A stretch of 64,000 nt of DNA from CAWBFD01 sp963788115. GTDB lineage: Bacteria > Actinomycetota > Thermoleophilia > Solirubrobacterales > 70-9. The position numbers and the translations under genes are program-made. Shown in pieces: positions 37,649 through 46,800 of this stretch. The notes under the pieces are model-generated. The model searched no databases, was not told the origin of the DNA, and was given only the letters and a program-made list of their open reading frames with translations. Positions within the stretch are counted from its first letter, which is position 1. The number at the start of each line of letters is the position of its first letter. The stretch lies in NCBI GenBank assembly GCA_963788115.1, contig CAWBFD010000004.1:124001-188000 (forward strand), given 5' to 3'.

Positions 37649-38506
37649 ATGGCGTCCTGGCGCTTGCGCGACCGCGTGCTCGAGTTCCCGCCCCCGCTGG
37701 CGGCGGGGATCGTCAACGTCACCGATGACTCGTTCTTCGCCGGCGCCCGCAGCGGCACGCCGGAGCGGGCGATCGACGACGGGCTCGCCCTGGTCGAAGC
37801 CGGGTTCGACCTGCTCGACGTCGGCGCCGTCGCCGCTCGCGCTGGCCCCCCGGTCCCCGACGAGGAGGAGGCGGCGCGCCTCGTCCCGGCGATCGAGGGA
37901 CTCGCGCAGCGCTCGGGCGTGCCGGTGCTCGCCGACACCTTCTCGGTCGAGGTCGCGCGCGGCGCACTCGTTGCCGGGGCCGCCGGGATCAACGACATCT
38001 CCGGCGGCGCCGACCCGGAGCTGATCGAGCTCGTGGCGGAGACTGGCTGCGGGTACGTGCTGGTGCAGATCGAGGGCCCGCCGCGGGTGGACCGTGACCC
38101 GCCCGCCCACGCAGACCCGATCGGCTACCTGAAGGACTGGTTCGGCCGCCGGATCGAGGCGGCCGTTGCCTGTGGCGTCGCCCCCGAGCAGATCGCGCTC
38201 GATCCCGGGCTGGACTTCGACCTCGCAGTCGACGACGACCTCGAGATCCTGCGCCGCCTCGGCGAGCTGCGCGACCTCGGCCACCCGCTGTTCGTGGCGC
38301 TCTCGCGTAAGGACTTCCTGGGTGCGGTGCTCGCCGGGTCATGGGAGGAACGCGCCCCGGCCGCCGAGCGCGAATGGGCGACCGCGGCGGCGACCGCGCT
38401 CGCGGTGGCGAGCGGCGCCGAGGTCCTTCGCCTCCACGACGTGACCGCGCTCGACGCGCTGCGCGTGGCCGGCGCCATCGCGCAGCCCGTCACCGCCCAT
38501 GCCTAA
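37649..38506 (+). CDS. Dihydropteroate synthase-like protein
   Basis: A 285-residue TIM barrel recognisable as DHPS by AGIVNVTDDSFFAG (canonical NVTPDSFSDG), VLADTFSVEVARGAL, GINDISGG, ALDPGLDFDLAVDDDLEILR, ALSRKDFLGAVLAG and the final LRLHDV. The pterin/pABA signature GGESTRPG is replaced by GAVAARAGPP, and other substrate-loop residues are altered. This resembles the non-canonical DHPS paralogues of actinobacteria (FolP2-type) more than the housekeeping enzyme. True folate activity is doubtful. The stop overlaps the start of the helicase gene by 8 nt. Confidence 0.8.
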   Translation: MASWRLRDRVLEFPPPLAAGIVNVTDDSFFAGARSGTPERAIDDGLALVEAGFDLLDVGAVAARAGPPVPDEEEAARLVPAIEGLAQRSGVPVLADTFSVEVARGALVAGAAGINDISGGADPELIELVAETGCGYVLVQIEGPPRVDRDPPAHADPIGYLKDWFGRRIEAAVACGVAPEQIALDPGLDFDLAVDDDLEILRRLGELRDLGHPLFVALSRKDFLGAVLAGSWEERAPAAEREWATAAATALAVASGAEVLRLHDVTALDALRVAGAIAQPVTAHA

Positions 38507-40889
38507 GGCGCCGTCCGCCTCGCTGGACGCGCTCGACGCCGCCTGGCTGGCGCTGATCGAGGGCGGCCGCGAGGCCGGGCGCCTGGTCGCGACCAGCGGG
38601 GAGCAGGCGCGCGCTGCGGAACGCGTGGCGATCCCCGACACGCTGGCGCCGGAGCTGGTTCAGGCGTTGGGACGGGCAGGGATCGAGACGCTCTATTCGC
38701 ACCAGCTCGCTGCGCTCGCCGCAGCTCGCCAGGGCAATGCGATCGTCACCAGCGGGACCGCCTCGGGCAAGTCCCTGTCGTTCAACCTGCCGGTGCTCGA
38801 CGACCTCGTCCGCGATCCACACCGGCGGGCCCTCTACCTGTACCCGACCAAGGCGCTTGCCCAGGACCAGGCGCGGAAGCTCTCCCAGCTCGGCCTCGAC
38901 CCGCTCCGTCACGCGATCTACGACGGCGACACCCCCCGCGCGGACCGGCCCGCGATCCGCCGCCGCTCGAACCTGGTGCTGACCAATCCCGACATGCTCC
39001 ACGTCGGCATCCTGCCCCACCACAAGCAGTGGGGCGACTTCCTCGCCAACCTCGGCTGGGTCGTGGTCGACGAGGCGCATACCTACCGCGGCGTGTTCGG
39101 CTCTCATGTCGCGAACGTGCTGCGGCGGCTGCGACGGGTCGCCGGGCTCTACGGGGCCGAGGCCCGCTTCACCCTCGCCTCGGCGACGATCGCCAACCCG
39201 GTGGAGTTGGCCGAGCGCCTGGTCGGTCAGCCGTTCGAGCTGGTCGACGGGGACGGCGCGCCGCGCGCGGGACGGCGGATCGCGCTCTGGAACCCCCCCG
39301 TGATCGACGAGAAGTCGATGACCCGGCGCTCCGTGCTCTCAGAGGCCGCAGAGCTGCTCGGCAACCTCGTCGCCGAGGGCATGCGGACGATCTGCTTCCT
39401 GCGCAGCCGCCGGGGAGTCGAGCTGATCCTGCGCTTCACCAGGATGCGGCTGGACGACCTCGGCCTGCCGCACCTGGCCGACCGGATCGCTCCGTACCGC
39501 GCCGGCTACACACCGCAGCAGCGGCGCGAGATCGAGGCTCGCCTGGCCTCGGGCGAGCTGCTCGCGGTGGTCGCGACCGACGCGCTCGAGCTGGGGATCG
39601 ACATCGGCGAGCTCGATGCCGGGATGTGCGTCACCTTCCCGGGCACGGTCGCCAGCCTGCGGCAGATGTGGGGGCGGGCCGGTCGTCGTACGGAGGGCCT
39701 CGCCCTGTACATCGCCGGCGACGACGCGCTCGACCAGTTCTTCTGCCGACACCCGGACGAGTTCCTCGAGCGACCGGTCGAGGCGGCGATCCTCGACCAC
39801 GAGAACGAGCGGATCCAGCTTGCCCACACGCTCGCCGCCGCGTACGAGCTGCCGCTGGGGGGCGCAGCCCGCCAGCCGCGGCTCGACGACGCCGACGAGG
39901 CCGGGGTTCCCGACGACGGGATCCTCGGGCCCCGCTGGCGGGAGCGCGCCGAGGCACTGGTCGCAGCGGGTCACCTTCGGCGCGGGCGCGACGGGCGCTA
40001 CCTGCCGCGTGGCGCCGGATTCCCCGCTGGTGAGATCTCGTTGCGGTCGGCCTCCCCCGACTCGGTTGCGGTGGTCGAGCGGGACTCGGGCGAGCTCCTG
40101 GGATCGGTCGAGGCCGAGCGGGCCTTCACCACCGTTCATCCCGGCGCCGTCTACCTCCATCTCGGACGCTCCTACGAGGTGCGCGAGCTCGACATCGAAC
40201 GCCGCCGAGCCGTCGTGGACCGCTTCGACGGCGACTGGTACACCCAGCCGAAGAAGGAAACCGAGGTGTATATCGAGCGGATCCTCGATGCCAGACAGAA
40301 TCTGGCCGACCCAGGGATCGAGCTCCGGTTCGGCGAGGTCTCGGTGACCGAGCAGGTGATGGCATACCAGCGCAAGCGCCTCGCCGACCACTCGGTGATC
40401 GACCTGGTCGCGCTCGAGTTGCCGGAGACCAATTTCCCCACCCAGGCGCTGTGGTACGTCCTGCCCGACGAGCTGGCGGGTCCCGCGGCGCTGCCGCCGG
40501 AGGTGCAGCTCGGCGCCCTGCATGCGACCGAGCACTCGCAGATTGCGGTCCTGCCGCTGCTGGCGATGTGCGACCGGTGGGACATCGGCGGGCTCTCGAC
40601 CAATGTCCACTTCCAGACCGGGATGCCGACGATCTTCGTCTACGACGGGCATCCCGGCGGCGTCGGCATCGCCCACCGCGGATTCGAGCGGTTCGAGCGG
40701 CTGCTGAGTGACGCCGCCCGTCTCGTGGGCGAGTGCCCCTGCGAGTCCGGCTGCCCGTCCTGCGTCCAGAGCCCGAAGTGCGGAAACCTGAACGAGCCCC
40801 TCCACAAGGCGGGGGCGCTGGAGCTGATGGAGGGAATGATCAACGCGATCGCGGCTGCCGCGAGGCCTCCGCGGGCGAGGCCCTCGTGA
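38499..40889 (+). CDS. DEAD/DEAH helicase with C-terminal zinc-binding DUF1998 (MrfA/Hrq1-like)
   Basis: A 796-residue SF2 helicase. Motif I is VTSGTASGKSLSF near residue 84, motif II VVVDEAHTYRG, motif III ASATIA, and motif VI WGRAGRR. The C-terminal DUF1998 region ends with the four-cysteine cluster ECPCESGCPSCVQSPKCGN. This is the architecture of B. subtilis MrfA (YprA) and fungal Hrq1, 3'-5' helicases acting in repair of mitomycin-type crosslinks. ATG 38499 overlaps the DHPS-like stop. The following SLOG gene starts within its stop codon, giving a three-gene operon. Confidence 0.9.
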   Translation: MPKAPSASLDALDAAWLALIEGGREAGRLVATSGEQARAAERVAIPDTLAPELVQALGRAGIETLYSHQLAALAAARQGNAIVTSGTASGKSLSFNLPVLDDLVRDPHRRALYLYPTKALAQDQARKLSQLGLDPLRHAIYDGDTPRADRPAIRRRSNLVLTNPDMLHVGILPHHKQWGDFLANLGWVVVDEAHTYRGVFGSHVANVLRRLRRVAGLYGAEARFTLASATIANPVELAERLVGQPFELVDGDGAPRAGRRIALWNPPVIDEKSMTRRSVLSEAAELLGNLVAEGMRTICFLRSRRGVELILRFTRMRLDDLGLPHLADRIAPYRAGYTPQQRREIEARLASGELLAVVATDALELGIDIGELDAGMCVTFPGTVASLRQMWGRAGRRTEGLALYIAGDDALDQFFCRHPDEFLERPVEAAILDHENERIQLAHTLAAAYELPLGGAARQPRLDDADEAGVPDDGILGPRWRERAEALVAAGHLRRGRDGRYLPRGAGFPAGEISLRSASPDSVAVVERDSGELLGSVEAERAFTTVHPGAVYLHLGRSYEVRELDIERRRAVVDRFDGDWYTQPKKETEVYIERILDARQNLADPGIELRFGEVSVTEQVMAYQRKRLADHSVIDLVALELPETNFPTQALWYVLPDELAGPAALPPEVQLGALHATEHSQIAVLPLLAMCDRWDIGGLSTNVHFQTGMPTIFVYDGHPGGVGIAHRGFERFERLLSDAARLVGECPCESGCPSCVQSPKCGNLNEPLHKAGALELMEGMINAIAAAARPPRARPS

Positions 40890-41371
40890 GCCAGCGGCGA
40901 CAGGTCGCCGTGATCGGTAAGGGCGCGCCGGACGCGGAGCTCGCTCCGCTCGCGGAGGAGGTCGGGCGCCGGCTCGCGGAAGCCGGCGCGGCGGTCGTCT
41001 GCGGCGGGCTCGGTGGGGTGATGGAGGCGGCCGCCCGCGGCGCCCGCGAGGCGGGCGGCGAGGTGATCGGGATCCTGCCGGGGAGCGATCCGGGCGAGGC
41101 CAACGCCTATGTGACGCATGTGGTCGCCACCGGGATCGGCCACGGGCGCAACCTGGCGGTGGTCGGCTCGGCCGAGGCGGTGATCGCGGTCGGGGGCGAG
41201 TGGGGGACGCTCGCGGAGATCGGCTTCGCCCGCCGTCTGGGGCGGCCAGTGATCGTCATGCGTGGCTGGCGGGTCAGCGGGCGCGGGGAGATGGAGGGCG
41301 GCCCCGGGATCGATCCGGTCGAAACCGCCGCCGAGGCGGTCGAGCGCGCGCTGGCGTCTGAGCCCCGCTAG
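40886..41371 (+). CDS. SLOG-fold protein (TIGR00725 family)
   Basis: A 161-residue Rossmann-like protein: QVAVIGKGAPDAELAPLAEEVG, VVCGGLGGVMEAAARGAREAG, IGILPGSDPGEANAYVTHVV, GIGHGRNLAVVGSAEAVIAV and GGEWGTLAEIGFA. The order matches TIGR00725/YvdD-like LOG proteins; the catalytic PGGxGTxxE of cytokinin-activating LOGs appears as GGEWGTLAE. SLOG domains bind nucleotides or nucleotide-derived ligands. GTG 40886 overlaps the helicase stop (GTGA), so it is translationally coupled, suggesting a link to DNA repair, which is inference. Confidence 0.85.
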   Translation: MSQRRQVAVIGKGAPDAELAPLAEEVGRRLAEAGAAVVCGGLGGVMEAAARGAREAGGEVIGILPGSDPGEANAYVTHVVATGIGHGRNLAVVGSAEAVIAVGGEWGTLAEIGFARRLGRPVIVMRGWRVSGRGEMEGGPGIDPVETAAEAVERALASEPR

Positions 41372-41403
41372 CGACGGCCCCTTGCGCGGGATACTGGGTG
41401 GCC

Positions 41404-41847
41404 ATGTCGGAGGAGAATCTGAAGCTCATCCGAGAGACCTACGCGCTCTTCGACGGCCGCGAGATCGACAGGGCCTTTCGTGACTACCTCCACCCGGAGG
41501 TCGAGATCCGCATCCCCGAGGGCTACCCCGAGGGAGGGCAGGTGTTTCGCGGTCGCGAGGGGGTGGAGGGCTGGCTCGCCATGATCGATGACGTGTGGTC
41601 CGATTGGCACTACGAGGACCATCGCTTCATCGCCTCGGGTGAGACCGTGGTCGCGATCCTTCGGGTGGTGGCCGAAGGGACCGCCAGTGGCCTGCGCCTC
41701 GATCGCGAGGTGGGCCACGTGTGGCGAATCAAAGACGGTCGCGCGACGGGGGTGACCGTCTACCTGGATGTCGACGAGGCCATCGAGGCCGCCGGACTTC
41801 CTCCCAGCGGTACGCCCGGAGGCCGCGCCCCCGGCGAGCCCCGTTGA
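41404..41847 (+). CDS. SnoaL-like / NTF2-fold protein
   Basis: A 147-residue single NTF2-like domain: MSEENLKLIRETYALFDGRE, DYLHPEVEIRIPEGYPEGG, FRGREGVEGWLAMIDDVWSD and HVWRIKDGRATGVTVYLDVDEAIEAAG. The C-terminal about 15 residues are proline/glycine-rich. These proteins are small-molecule isomerases/cyclases or simple binding proteins; the pattern is typical of many actinobacterial orphan genes. ATG 41404 is preferred over GTG 41398 because it gives the common MSxEN start. Substrate unknown. Confidence 0.82.
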   Translation: MSEENLKLIRETYALFDGREIDRAFRDYLHPEVEIRIPEGYPEGGQVFRGREGVEGWLAMIDDVWSDWHYEDHRFIASGETVVAILRVVAEGTASGLRLDREVGHVWRIKDGRATGVTVYLDVDEAIEAAGLPPSGTPGGRAPGEPR

Positions 41848-41898
41848 GCTCGCGCCCGCGCCCCCGCCGAAGCGGGGACGCGGGTCGCGCTCAGCCGA

Positions 41899-42435
41899 TC
41901 AGTTGCGGCCGCGGTTGACCTCGATCTGAGCCCGGATCTCCCCGCCCGCGCGGTCAACGGTGTGCACGTTGGCGTAGGTCGCGCCGGCGCGCATCGCATC
42001 CACCAGCTCAGCGAACTCGCCCGTTGCGATTCCCTGCCCCGTCGGGCCGATTACGTCATCGGGAGTGATCGTGCCTTCGATCTCCGCTGGTTGCGCCGGG
42101 CACATCTGCGTCCCCGCTGGGCCGTTCCCGAGGTTGGTGCATAGGAAGACGCTGATTCCACCGGTAATCGCGGTGGCGCCGAGGTGGATATGCGCCTGTG
42201 TCACCGCGCTCTCCAGATCCGCGTAACTCAGCTCCCAGCCGATTTCGTCCGTGCTTTGGCTGATGAACGCACGGAACGTTCCCTCGCCCGGGGTCGAAAA
42301 GGTGAGCGGGGTTTCCTCATACCCGGTCAGCTTCTCGCGGACCTGACCGGATCCCCCGCTTGCGACCGCCACCGCGATCACCCCGATCACGCCCGCGGCG
42401 GCTACCAGCGCCGCCAGCTTCAGACGGCTTTTCAT
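41899..42435 (-). CDS. Secreted CHRD domain protein
   Basis: A 178-residue protein with an N-terminal signal/anchor (LKLAALVAAAGVIGVIAVAVA) and a CHRD domain. The domain begins VREKLTGYEETPLTFSTPGEG, has SYADLESAVTQAHIHLGA in the middle and NVHTVDRAGGEIRAQI at the end. CHRD domains occur in chordin and in many bacterial exported proteins of unknown role. The start ATG 42435 has AGGAGGT 6 nt upstream. It stands alone between the SnoaL gene and the dipeptide-transporter operon. Confidence 0.88.
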   Translation of the reverse strand: MKSRLKLAALVAAAGVIGVIAVAVASGGSGQVREKLTGYEETPLTFSTPGEGTFRAFISQSTDEIGWELSYADLESAVTQAHIHLGATAITGGISVFLCTNLGNGPAGTQMCPAQPAEIEGTITPDDVIGPTGQGIATGEFAELVDAMRAGATYANVHTVDRAGGEIRAQIEVNRGRN

Positions 42436-42599
42436 CCCGTACCTCCTTGTGGTCGGTGGACTCGACTCACCCGGCGAACGCTTGACCCGCCGGCGATCCT
42501 CGCCGGCGGAGGCAGGGGGATGATGCTGGCCAACCCGTGGACTGCGGCCACGCGGTCCGATCGGGCTGGGCCAAGCCTACCCTGCCGCCGGAATCCCCG

Positions 42600-43436
42600 T
42601 CAAGAGACGGGCTTGTGCGCCGATGCGAGCTTCACCGACACGGGGAGCTCCAGGTGCTCGCCAACCCTGTAGGACTCGACGATCCGGTCGAAGGCCGCAC
42701 GGATGCGCCTCTGCACCTCGTCAGTCTGCTGGAGGATGAGCACCGAGGTCCGGACCGTGCCGGCCATCATTCCCCGCCAGAGCTCGTCCGGCGAGGACGC
42801 CTCGTGCACGAACGAGACCGTCTCGACCCGCCCGTCATCGAGCCCCTGATCGCGCAGCAGGCGAAGAAACTCGTCGTCGTCGGAGAAGCGGAAGAAGGGC
42901 GGGCCCACCGGGATCCCCTCCGGGAGGCTGGCTCCCGCCTCTGCCACGGCGTCGAGGAAGACCCCGAGGAACCGCGCCCGCTCGGGAACGTCCCAGACCG
43001 TCAGCGCCACACGGCCACCGGGGGCCAGGACGCGGGCGAACTCGTCGGCGGCCTGCTCAGGGCGGCCCAGGTGGAGCATGACGAAGTTGCCCACCACGGC
43101 ATCGAACGACCCGTCGGGGAAGGAGAGAGCCTCGGCGCTGCCTTCGCGGAAGTCGAGCTGCGGATGAAGCCGGCGGGCGAGCGAGATCATGGCCTCGGCG
43201 ACGTCGACTCCCACGACGCTCGAGGCCCGCTCGGCGGCCTCGGCGGCCGCATAGCCGGGGCCCGTCGCGACGTCCAGCACCCGGGCGCCCGCGCCGATGC
43301 CGGCAGCATCGAGCAGGGGCTCGATCACCCGGGTCGTGATCTGACCGAAGAAGTCGTCGTAGCCGCCGGCCTTCGCCTCCCAGCCGGCCGTCTCGAACGC
43401 GTTGAACGCGTCCGCGTCGACCTGCGGGTCACTCAT
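42600..43436 (-). CDS. SAM-dependent methyltransferase
   Basis: A 278-residue class I methyltransferase. Motif I is VLDVATGPGYAAAEAA near residues 55-70, followed by VVGVDVAEAMISLARR, the acidic post-II segment FREGSAEALSFPDGSFDAVV and motif III VLAPGGRVALTVWD. It resembles UbiE/Methyltransf_11-type small-molecule methyltransferases. ATG 43436 overlaps the DppF stop by 8 nt, so it is the last gene of the dipeptide-transport operon, an unusual partner. It may modify an imported compound; the acceptor is unknown. Confidence 0.88.
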   Translation of the reverse strand: MSDPQVDADAFNAFETAGWEAKAGGYDDFFGQITTRVIEPLLDAAGIGAGARVLDVATGPGYAAAEAAERASSVVGVDVAEAMISLARRLHPQLDFREGSAEALSFPDGSFDAVVGNFVMLHLGRPEQAADEFARVLAPGGRVALTVWDVPERARFLGVFLDAVAEAGASLPEGIPVGPPFFRFSDDDEFLRLLRDQGLDDGRVETVSFVHEASSPDELWRGMMAGTVRTSVLILQQTDEVQRRIRAAFDRIVESYRVGEHLELPVSVKLASAHKPVS

Positions 43437-44787
43437 CCCGGGCGCGTTCCGCCGCCGCCAGCGCGCTCTCGTCGTAGAGATGGCACTGGACTCGGGTCCC
43501 GTCGGCGTCGATGTCGCGCGGGTCGATGCCCTCGTGGAAGCGGACCCGCACTCCGGTCGGCTCCAGCTCTGTCGCCGCCACCCCCTTCCAGAACGGGTCA
43601 TCGGGGGCGTCCGCGCGCATCCGCGCCAGCACCTTCATCGCATCGTCGCCCGGGCGCCCAGGGCCGGCGGGGAGCATGCACTCGGTCGCCGGCGCATCGA
43701 GCACGTCGAGGTCGCCGATCAGCTCCCTCTCGGCCTCGAACTCCTCCTCGGCAAGTTGCGTCCAGCGCGCCTCGAGCAGCGTTCGTAGGTCGCGGCTCTC
43801 CCAGCCGCAGACCTCGAACGCGCGCTGACAGCGGGGATGGAACGAGCAGCCGAGGGGCGGGGTGACGGCGTCGGGGACCTCGCCGCGCGGCAGGTCTCGA
43901 GGCACCGCCTTCGAGGGGTCCGGCTCGGGGATCGCCCGAAGCAGGGACACCGTGTACGGATGCTTCGGGTCGTCGTAGATCTGGGCGGCGGGCCCCAGCT
44001 CGACGATCTTCCCCAGGTACATGATCGCGATCCGGTCGCAGAAGAACTTGGCGGTCGCGAGGTCGTGGGTGATGTAGACGTAGGTGAGGTCGAGGTCCTG
44101 CTTCAGCGCCAGCATCAGCTCGAGGATCTTCGCCCTCACGCTCATGTCGAGCATCGAGACCGGCTCGTCGGCGATCAGGATGTCCGGGTTGAGGATGATC
44201 GCCCGGGCCAGCACCGCCCGCTGCTTCTGCCCCCCGGAGAGGTCGCTCGGATACTTGTCCAGGAACTGCTCGGGAGGAGAGAGCCCGACGCGCTCGAGCG
44301 CCTCGGCGGCCCGGTGTCGCAGCCTCTCGGTGTCGTCGAGGATGCCGTGGAACCGCAACGGGTCGGCCACGAGCGCCCCGATCCGCATGGCCGGGTTGAG
44401 CGAGGCGCCCGGGTCTTGGAAGACGATCTGAAGCCGCTGGCGCATGGGGCGAAGCCGCCCCTCGCTGAGCTTGGTCAGGTCCTCGCCCTGATAGGCGATG
44501 GAGCCATCGGCAGCCTCGACCAACCCCAGCAGCGTCCTCCCCAGGGTCGTCTTGCCGGAGCCCGACTCCCCGACGACTCCCAGGACCTCGCCCTTGCGCA
44601 GGGTGAAGGAGACGCCGTCGACCGCCTTCACCGACCCCGCCTCGTGTCCACGGAGGCGGTCGAGGAAGGAGCCGCGGAGCGAATACGTCGTGCGCAGGTC
44701 CCGAACCTCGAGCAGCGGCTCGGCTGTGCGCCCGCGTTTCGCCGTACCTTCCTCCACCTGCTCCCTGCTCCCTGCTCCCTGCGCCAC
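43429..44787 (-). CDS. Peptide ABC transporter ATP-binding protein (DppF/OppF-like), extended C-terminus
   Basis: A 452-residue ATPase. Walker A is GESGSGKTT, the signature DLSGGQKQRAVLARAI, Walker B ILIADEPVSMLD, and the H-loop ITHDLATAKF. The oligo_HPY region GCSFHPRCQRAFEVCGWESR follows. About 110 more residues then separate it from a second HPY-like ending (GTRVQCHLYDESAL), making it longer than the usual 320-350 residues. GTG 44787 has GGAGGAGG upstream and overlaps the DppD stop by one base. It powers peptide uptake with DppBCD and the binding protein. Confidence 0.92.
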   Translation of the reverse strand: MAQGAGSREQVEEGTAKRGRTAEPLLEVRDLRTTYSLRGSFLDRLRGHEAGSVKAVDGVSFTLRKGEVLGVVGESGSGKTTLGRTLLGLVEAADGSIAYQGEDLTKLSEGRLRPMRQRLQIVFQDPGASLNPAMRIGALVADPLRFHGILDDTERLRHRAAEALERVGLSPPEQFLDKYPSDLSGGQKQRAVLARAIILNPDILIADEPVSMLDMSVRAKILELMLALKQDLDLTYVYITHDLATAKFFCDRIAIMYLGKIVELGPAAQIYDDPKHPYTVSLLRAIPEPDPSKAVPRDLPRGEVPDAVTPPLGCSFHPRCQRAFEVCGWESRDLRTLLEARWTQLAEEEFEAERELIGDLDVLDAPATECMLPAGPGRPGDDAMKVLARMRADAPDDPFWKGVAATELEPTGVRVRFHEGIDPRDIDADGTRVQCHLYDESALAAAERARDE

Positions 44788-45812
44788 TATGCCTCCTCCG
44801 CCACCGCGAACTCCCGCCGCTCGAGCGGCTCCTTGCCGCCTGGCGGAATCCGATCCTCCGGCCCGTGCAGCCAGCAGGCCACGCGCTGGCCGCCCTCGGC
44901 ACGCACCTCGATCGGGTCGCGTTCGGCGCAGACGCGCATCGCGTTCGGGCAGCGCGGGTGGAAACGGCATGCGGGCGGCGGGTAGATCAAGCTGGGCGGG
45001 GCACCGGGGATGTAGTGGAGGCCGGTGGTCGATAGCGAGATGATCGAGCGCAGCAGCTCGCGGGTGTAAGGGTGGGCCGGGTCGGAGAAGACCCTGCGCG
45101 CGTCGCCCTCTTCAACGATCTTCCCCGCGTACATCACCGCCACCCGATCGCAGGCCTCGGCCACGATCCCGAGGTTGTGGGTGATCAGGAGCAGCGCCGT
45201 GTCGAAGTTCTTGCGCAGGTCGGCGAGGATGCCGAGGATCTGCGCCTCGACGATCACGTCGAGCGCGGTCGTCGGCTCGTCGGCGACCACCAGCGCCGGC
45301 TGCAGCACCAGAGCGAGCGCGATCATGATCCGCTGTCGCATCCCGCCCGAGAACTCGTGCGGGTACTGCTTGAATCGCGTGGGCGGGATCCCCATCCCGG
45401 CGAGGGCTTCGAGCGAGCGGCGCTTGACCTCGTCGTTGTCGAGTTCGGGCTCGTGGGTGCGAAGCGTCTCGCGGAAGTGATCCTCGATCGTGTGAAGGGG
45501 GTCGAGCCTCGTCATCGGCTCCTGGAAGATCAGCCCCAGCTCGGGCCCCCGCATGTCGCGCAACTCGCGCTGCGTCAATCCGACCAGCTCGCGGTCACGG
45601 AAGCGCACCTGACCGGCGATTGCCGCGTTGTCGGGCAGCAGGCCGAGCATGCCGCGCCCCAGGGTCGACTTGCCGCAGCCCGACTCCCCGACCAGCCCCA
45701 GGGTCTCGCCAGGGTGGATCTCGAAGGAGACCCCGTCGACGGCGCGCACCGGGTCACCTTCGGTGCCGTACCAGACGTGGAGCCCTCGAACCGAGACGAT
45801 CGGCTCACTCAC
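44787..45812 (-). CDS. Peptide ABC transporter ATP-binding protein (DppD/OppD-like)
   Basis: A 341-residue ATPase with Walker A GESGCGKST, FQEPMTRLDPLHTI (Q-loop), signature EFSGGMRQRIMIALAL, Walker B LVVADEPTTALDV and oligo_HPY motif CRFHPRCPNAMRVCAERDP. The GTG start at 45812 overlaps the permease stop by 8 nt; a longer reading from 45893 only adds sequence overlapping the permease gene. It is the first of the two ATPases of the dipeptide/oligopeptide importer. All catalytic motifs are intact. Confidence 0.93.
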   Translation of the reverse strand: MSEPIVSVRGLHVWYGTEGDPVRAVDGVSFEIHPGETLGLVGESGCGKSTLGRGMLGLLPDNAAIAGQVRFRDRELVGLTQRELRDMRGPELGLIFQEPMTRLDPLHTIEDHFRETLRTHEPELDNDEVKRRSLEALAGMGIPPTRFKQYPHEFSGGMRQRIMIALALVLQPALVVADEPTTALDVIVEAQILGILADLRKNFDTALLLITHNLGIVAEACDRVAVMYAGKIVEEGDARRVFSDPAHPYTRELLRSIISLSTTGLHYIPGAPPSLIYPPPACRFHPRCPNAMRVCAERDPIEVRAEGGQRVACWLHGPEDRIPPGGKEPLERREFAVAEEA

Positions 45813-46800
45813 GACGGACCTCCTGGGCCTCCTCGAGCGTCCCGCCGACGCCAGCGGTGCCCGTGATGAGCTCGGGCTCGGCGGCCGGAGCATGAATTCG
45901 GGGCTTCTCGATCCGCCGCTGGCGGATCAGCGGGTTGATCACGTCGTTGAGGCCCTCGCCGACCAGGGTGAAGCCGGTCACCAGCAGCACGATCGCCAGG
46001 CCCGGGAAGAGACCGGTCCACCAGATCCCGGCGCCGGCGTCGTCGATCGCCCGCTGCAGGTCGTAACCCCATTCGGCCGCGTCGGTCGGCTGGATCCCGT
46101 AGCCCAGGAATCCGAGTGCGGCGAGCGTGAGGATCGCGTCGGCGGCGTTCAGCGTCGCGATCACCGGCACGTTCTGGATCACGTTGTAGAGCACGTAGCG
46201 GCCGATGATCGTCCGGCGCGGGGCGCCGAGCGCCCGCGCCGCTTCCACGTAGGCCTCCTCGCGGACGCTGATCACGTGGTTGCGGACGACGCGGAAGTAC
46301 TGCGGGACGTAGACGATGGTGATCGCAAGGCCCGCGGTGATCACGCCCTGCCCGAACTTGTCGGAGAGAAGGAAGGCGATCACGATCGCGAGCAGCAGGT
46401 ACGGAAAGGCGAAGAGCGCATCCATGATCAGCACGAGGACGCGGTCGAGGCGGCCGCCGACGTAGCCGGAGAGGAGTCCCAGCGGAACGCCGATCACGAG
46501 CGAGGAGACGACCGCGACCAGCACCACCTCGATCGCGGTGCGCGAGCCCCAGGCCACCCGTGACAGCACGTCGGTGGACTGGACCGTGGTCCCGAACAGG
46601 TTGGTCCCGTCGGGCGAGCCCTGCTTGGGAAACCGGACGCCGTCGGCGCTCACCTGGTCGAACCCGTAGGGCGCGATCAGCGGCGCGAAGATCGCCAGGA
46701 TGACGAAGAAGCCCACGATGCCGACGCCCGTCCAGAGGATCCACGCAGGCACGCCGCGCGCCTCCCTCACGGGTTGCAGCCAGCGGGGGAGCCGGGCCAT
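45805..46800 (-). CDS. Peptide ABC transporter permease (DppC/OppC-like)
   Basis: A 331-residue permease with six hydrophobic segments. The N-terminal OppC_N helix (WILWTGVGIVGFFVILAIFA) is followed by an extracytoplasmic loop (GSPDGTNLFGTTVQSTDVLS). The EAA cytoplasmic coupling motif is EAARALGAPRRTIIGRYVLYN near residue 205. It forms the channel with DppB, whose gene stop overlaps this start by one base. The C-terminal tail is slightly longer than usual (TAGVGGTLEEAQEVRRE). Confidence 0.93.
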   Translation of the reverse strand: MARLPRWLQPVREARGVPAWILWTGVGIVGFFVILAIFAPLIAPYGFDQVSADGVRFPKQGSPDGTNLFGTTVQSTDVLSRVAWGSRTAIEVVLVAVVSSLVIGVPLGLLSGYVGGRLDRVLVLIMDALFAFPYLLLAIVIAFLLSDKFGQGVITAGLAITIVYVPQYFRVVRNHVISVREEAYVEAARALGAPRRTIIGRYVLYNVIQNVPVIATLNAADAILTLAALGFLGYGIQPTDAAEWGYDLQRAIDDAGAGIWWTGLFPGLAIVLLVTGFTLVGEGLNDVINPLIRQRRIEKPRIHAPAAEPELITGTAGVGGTLEEAQEVRRE

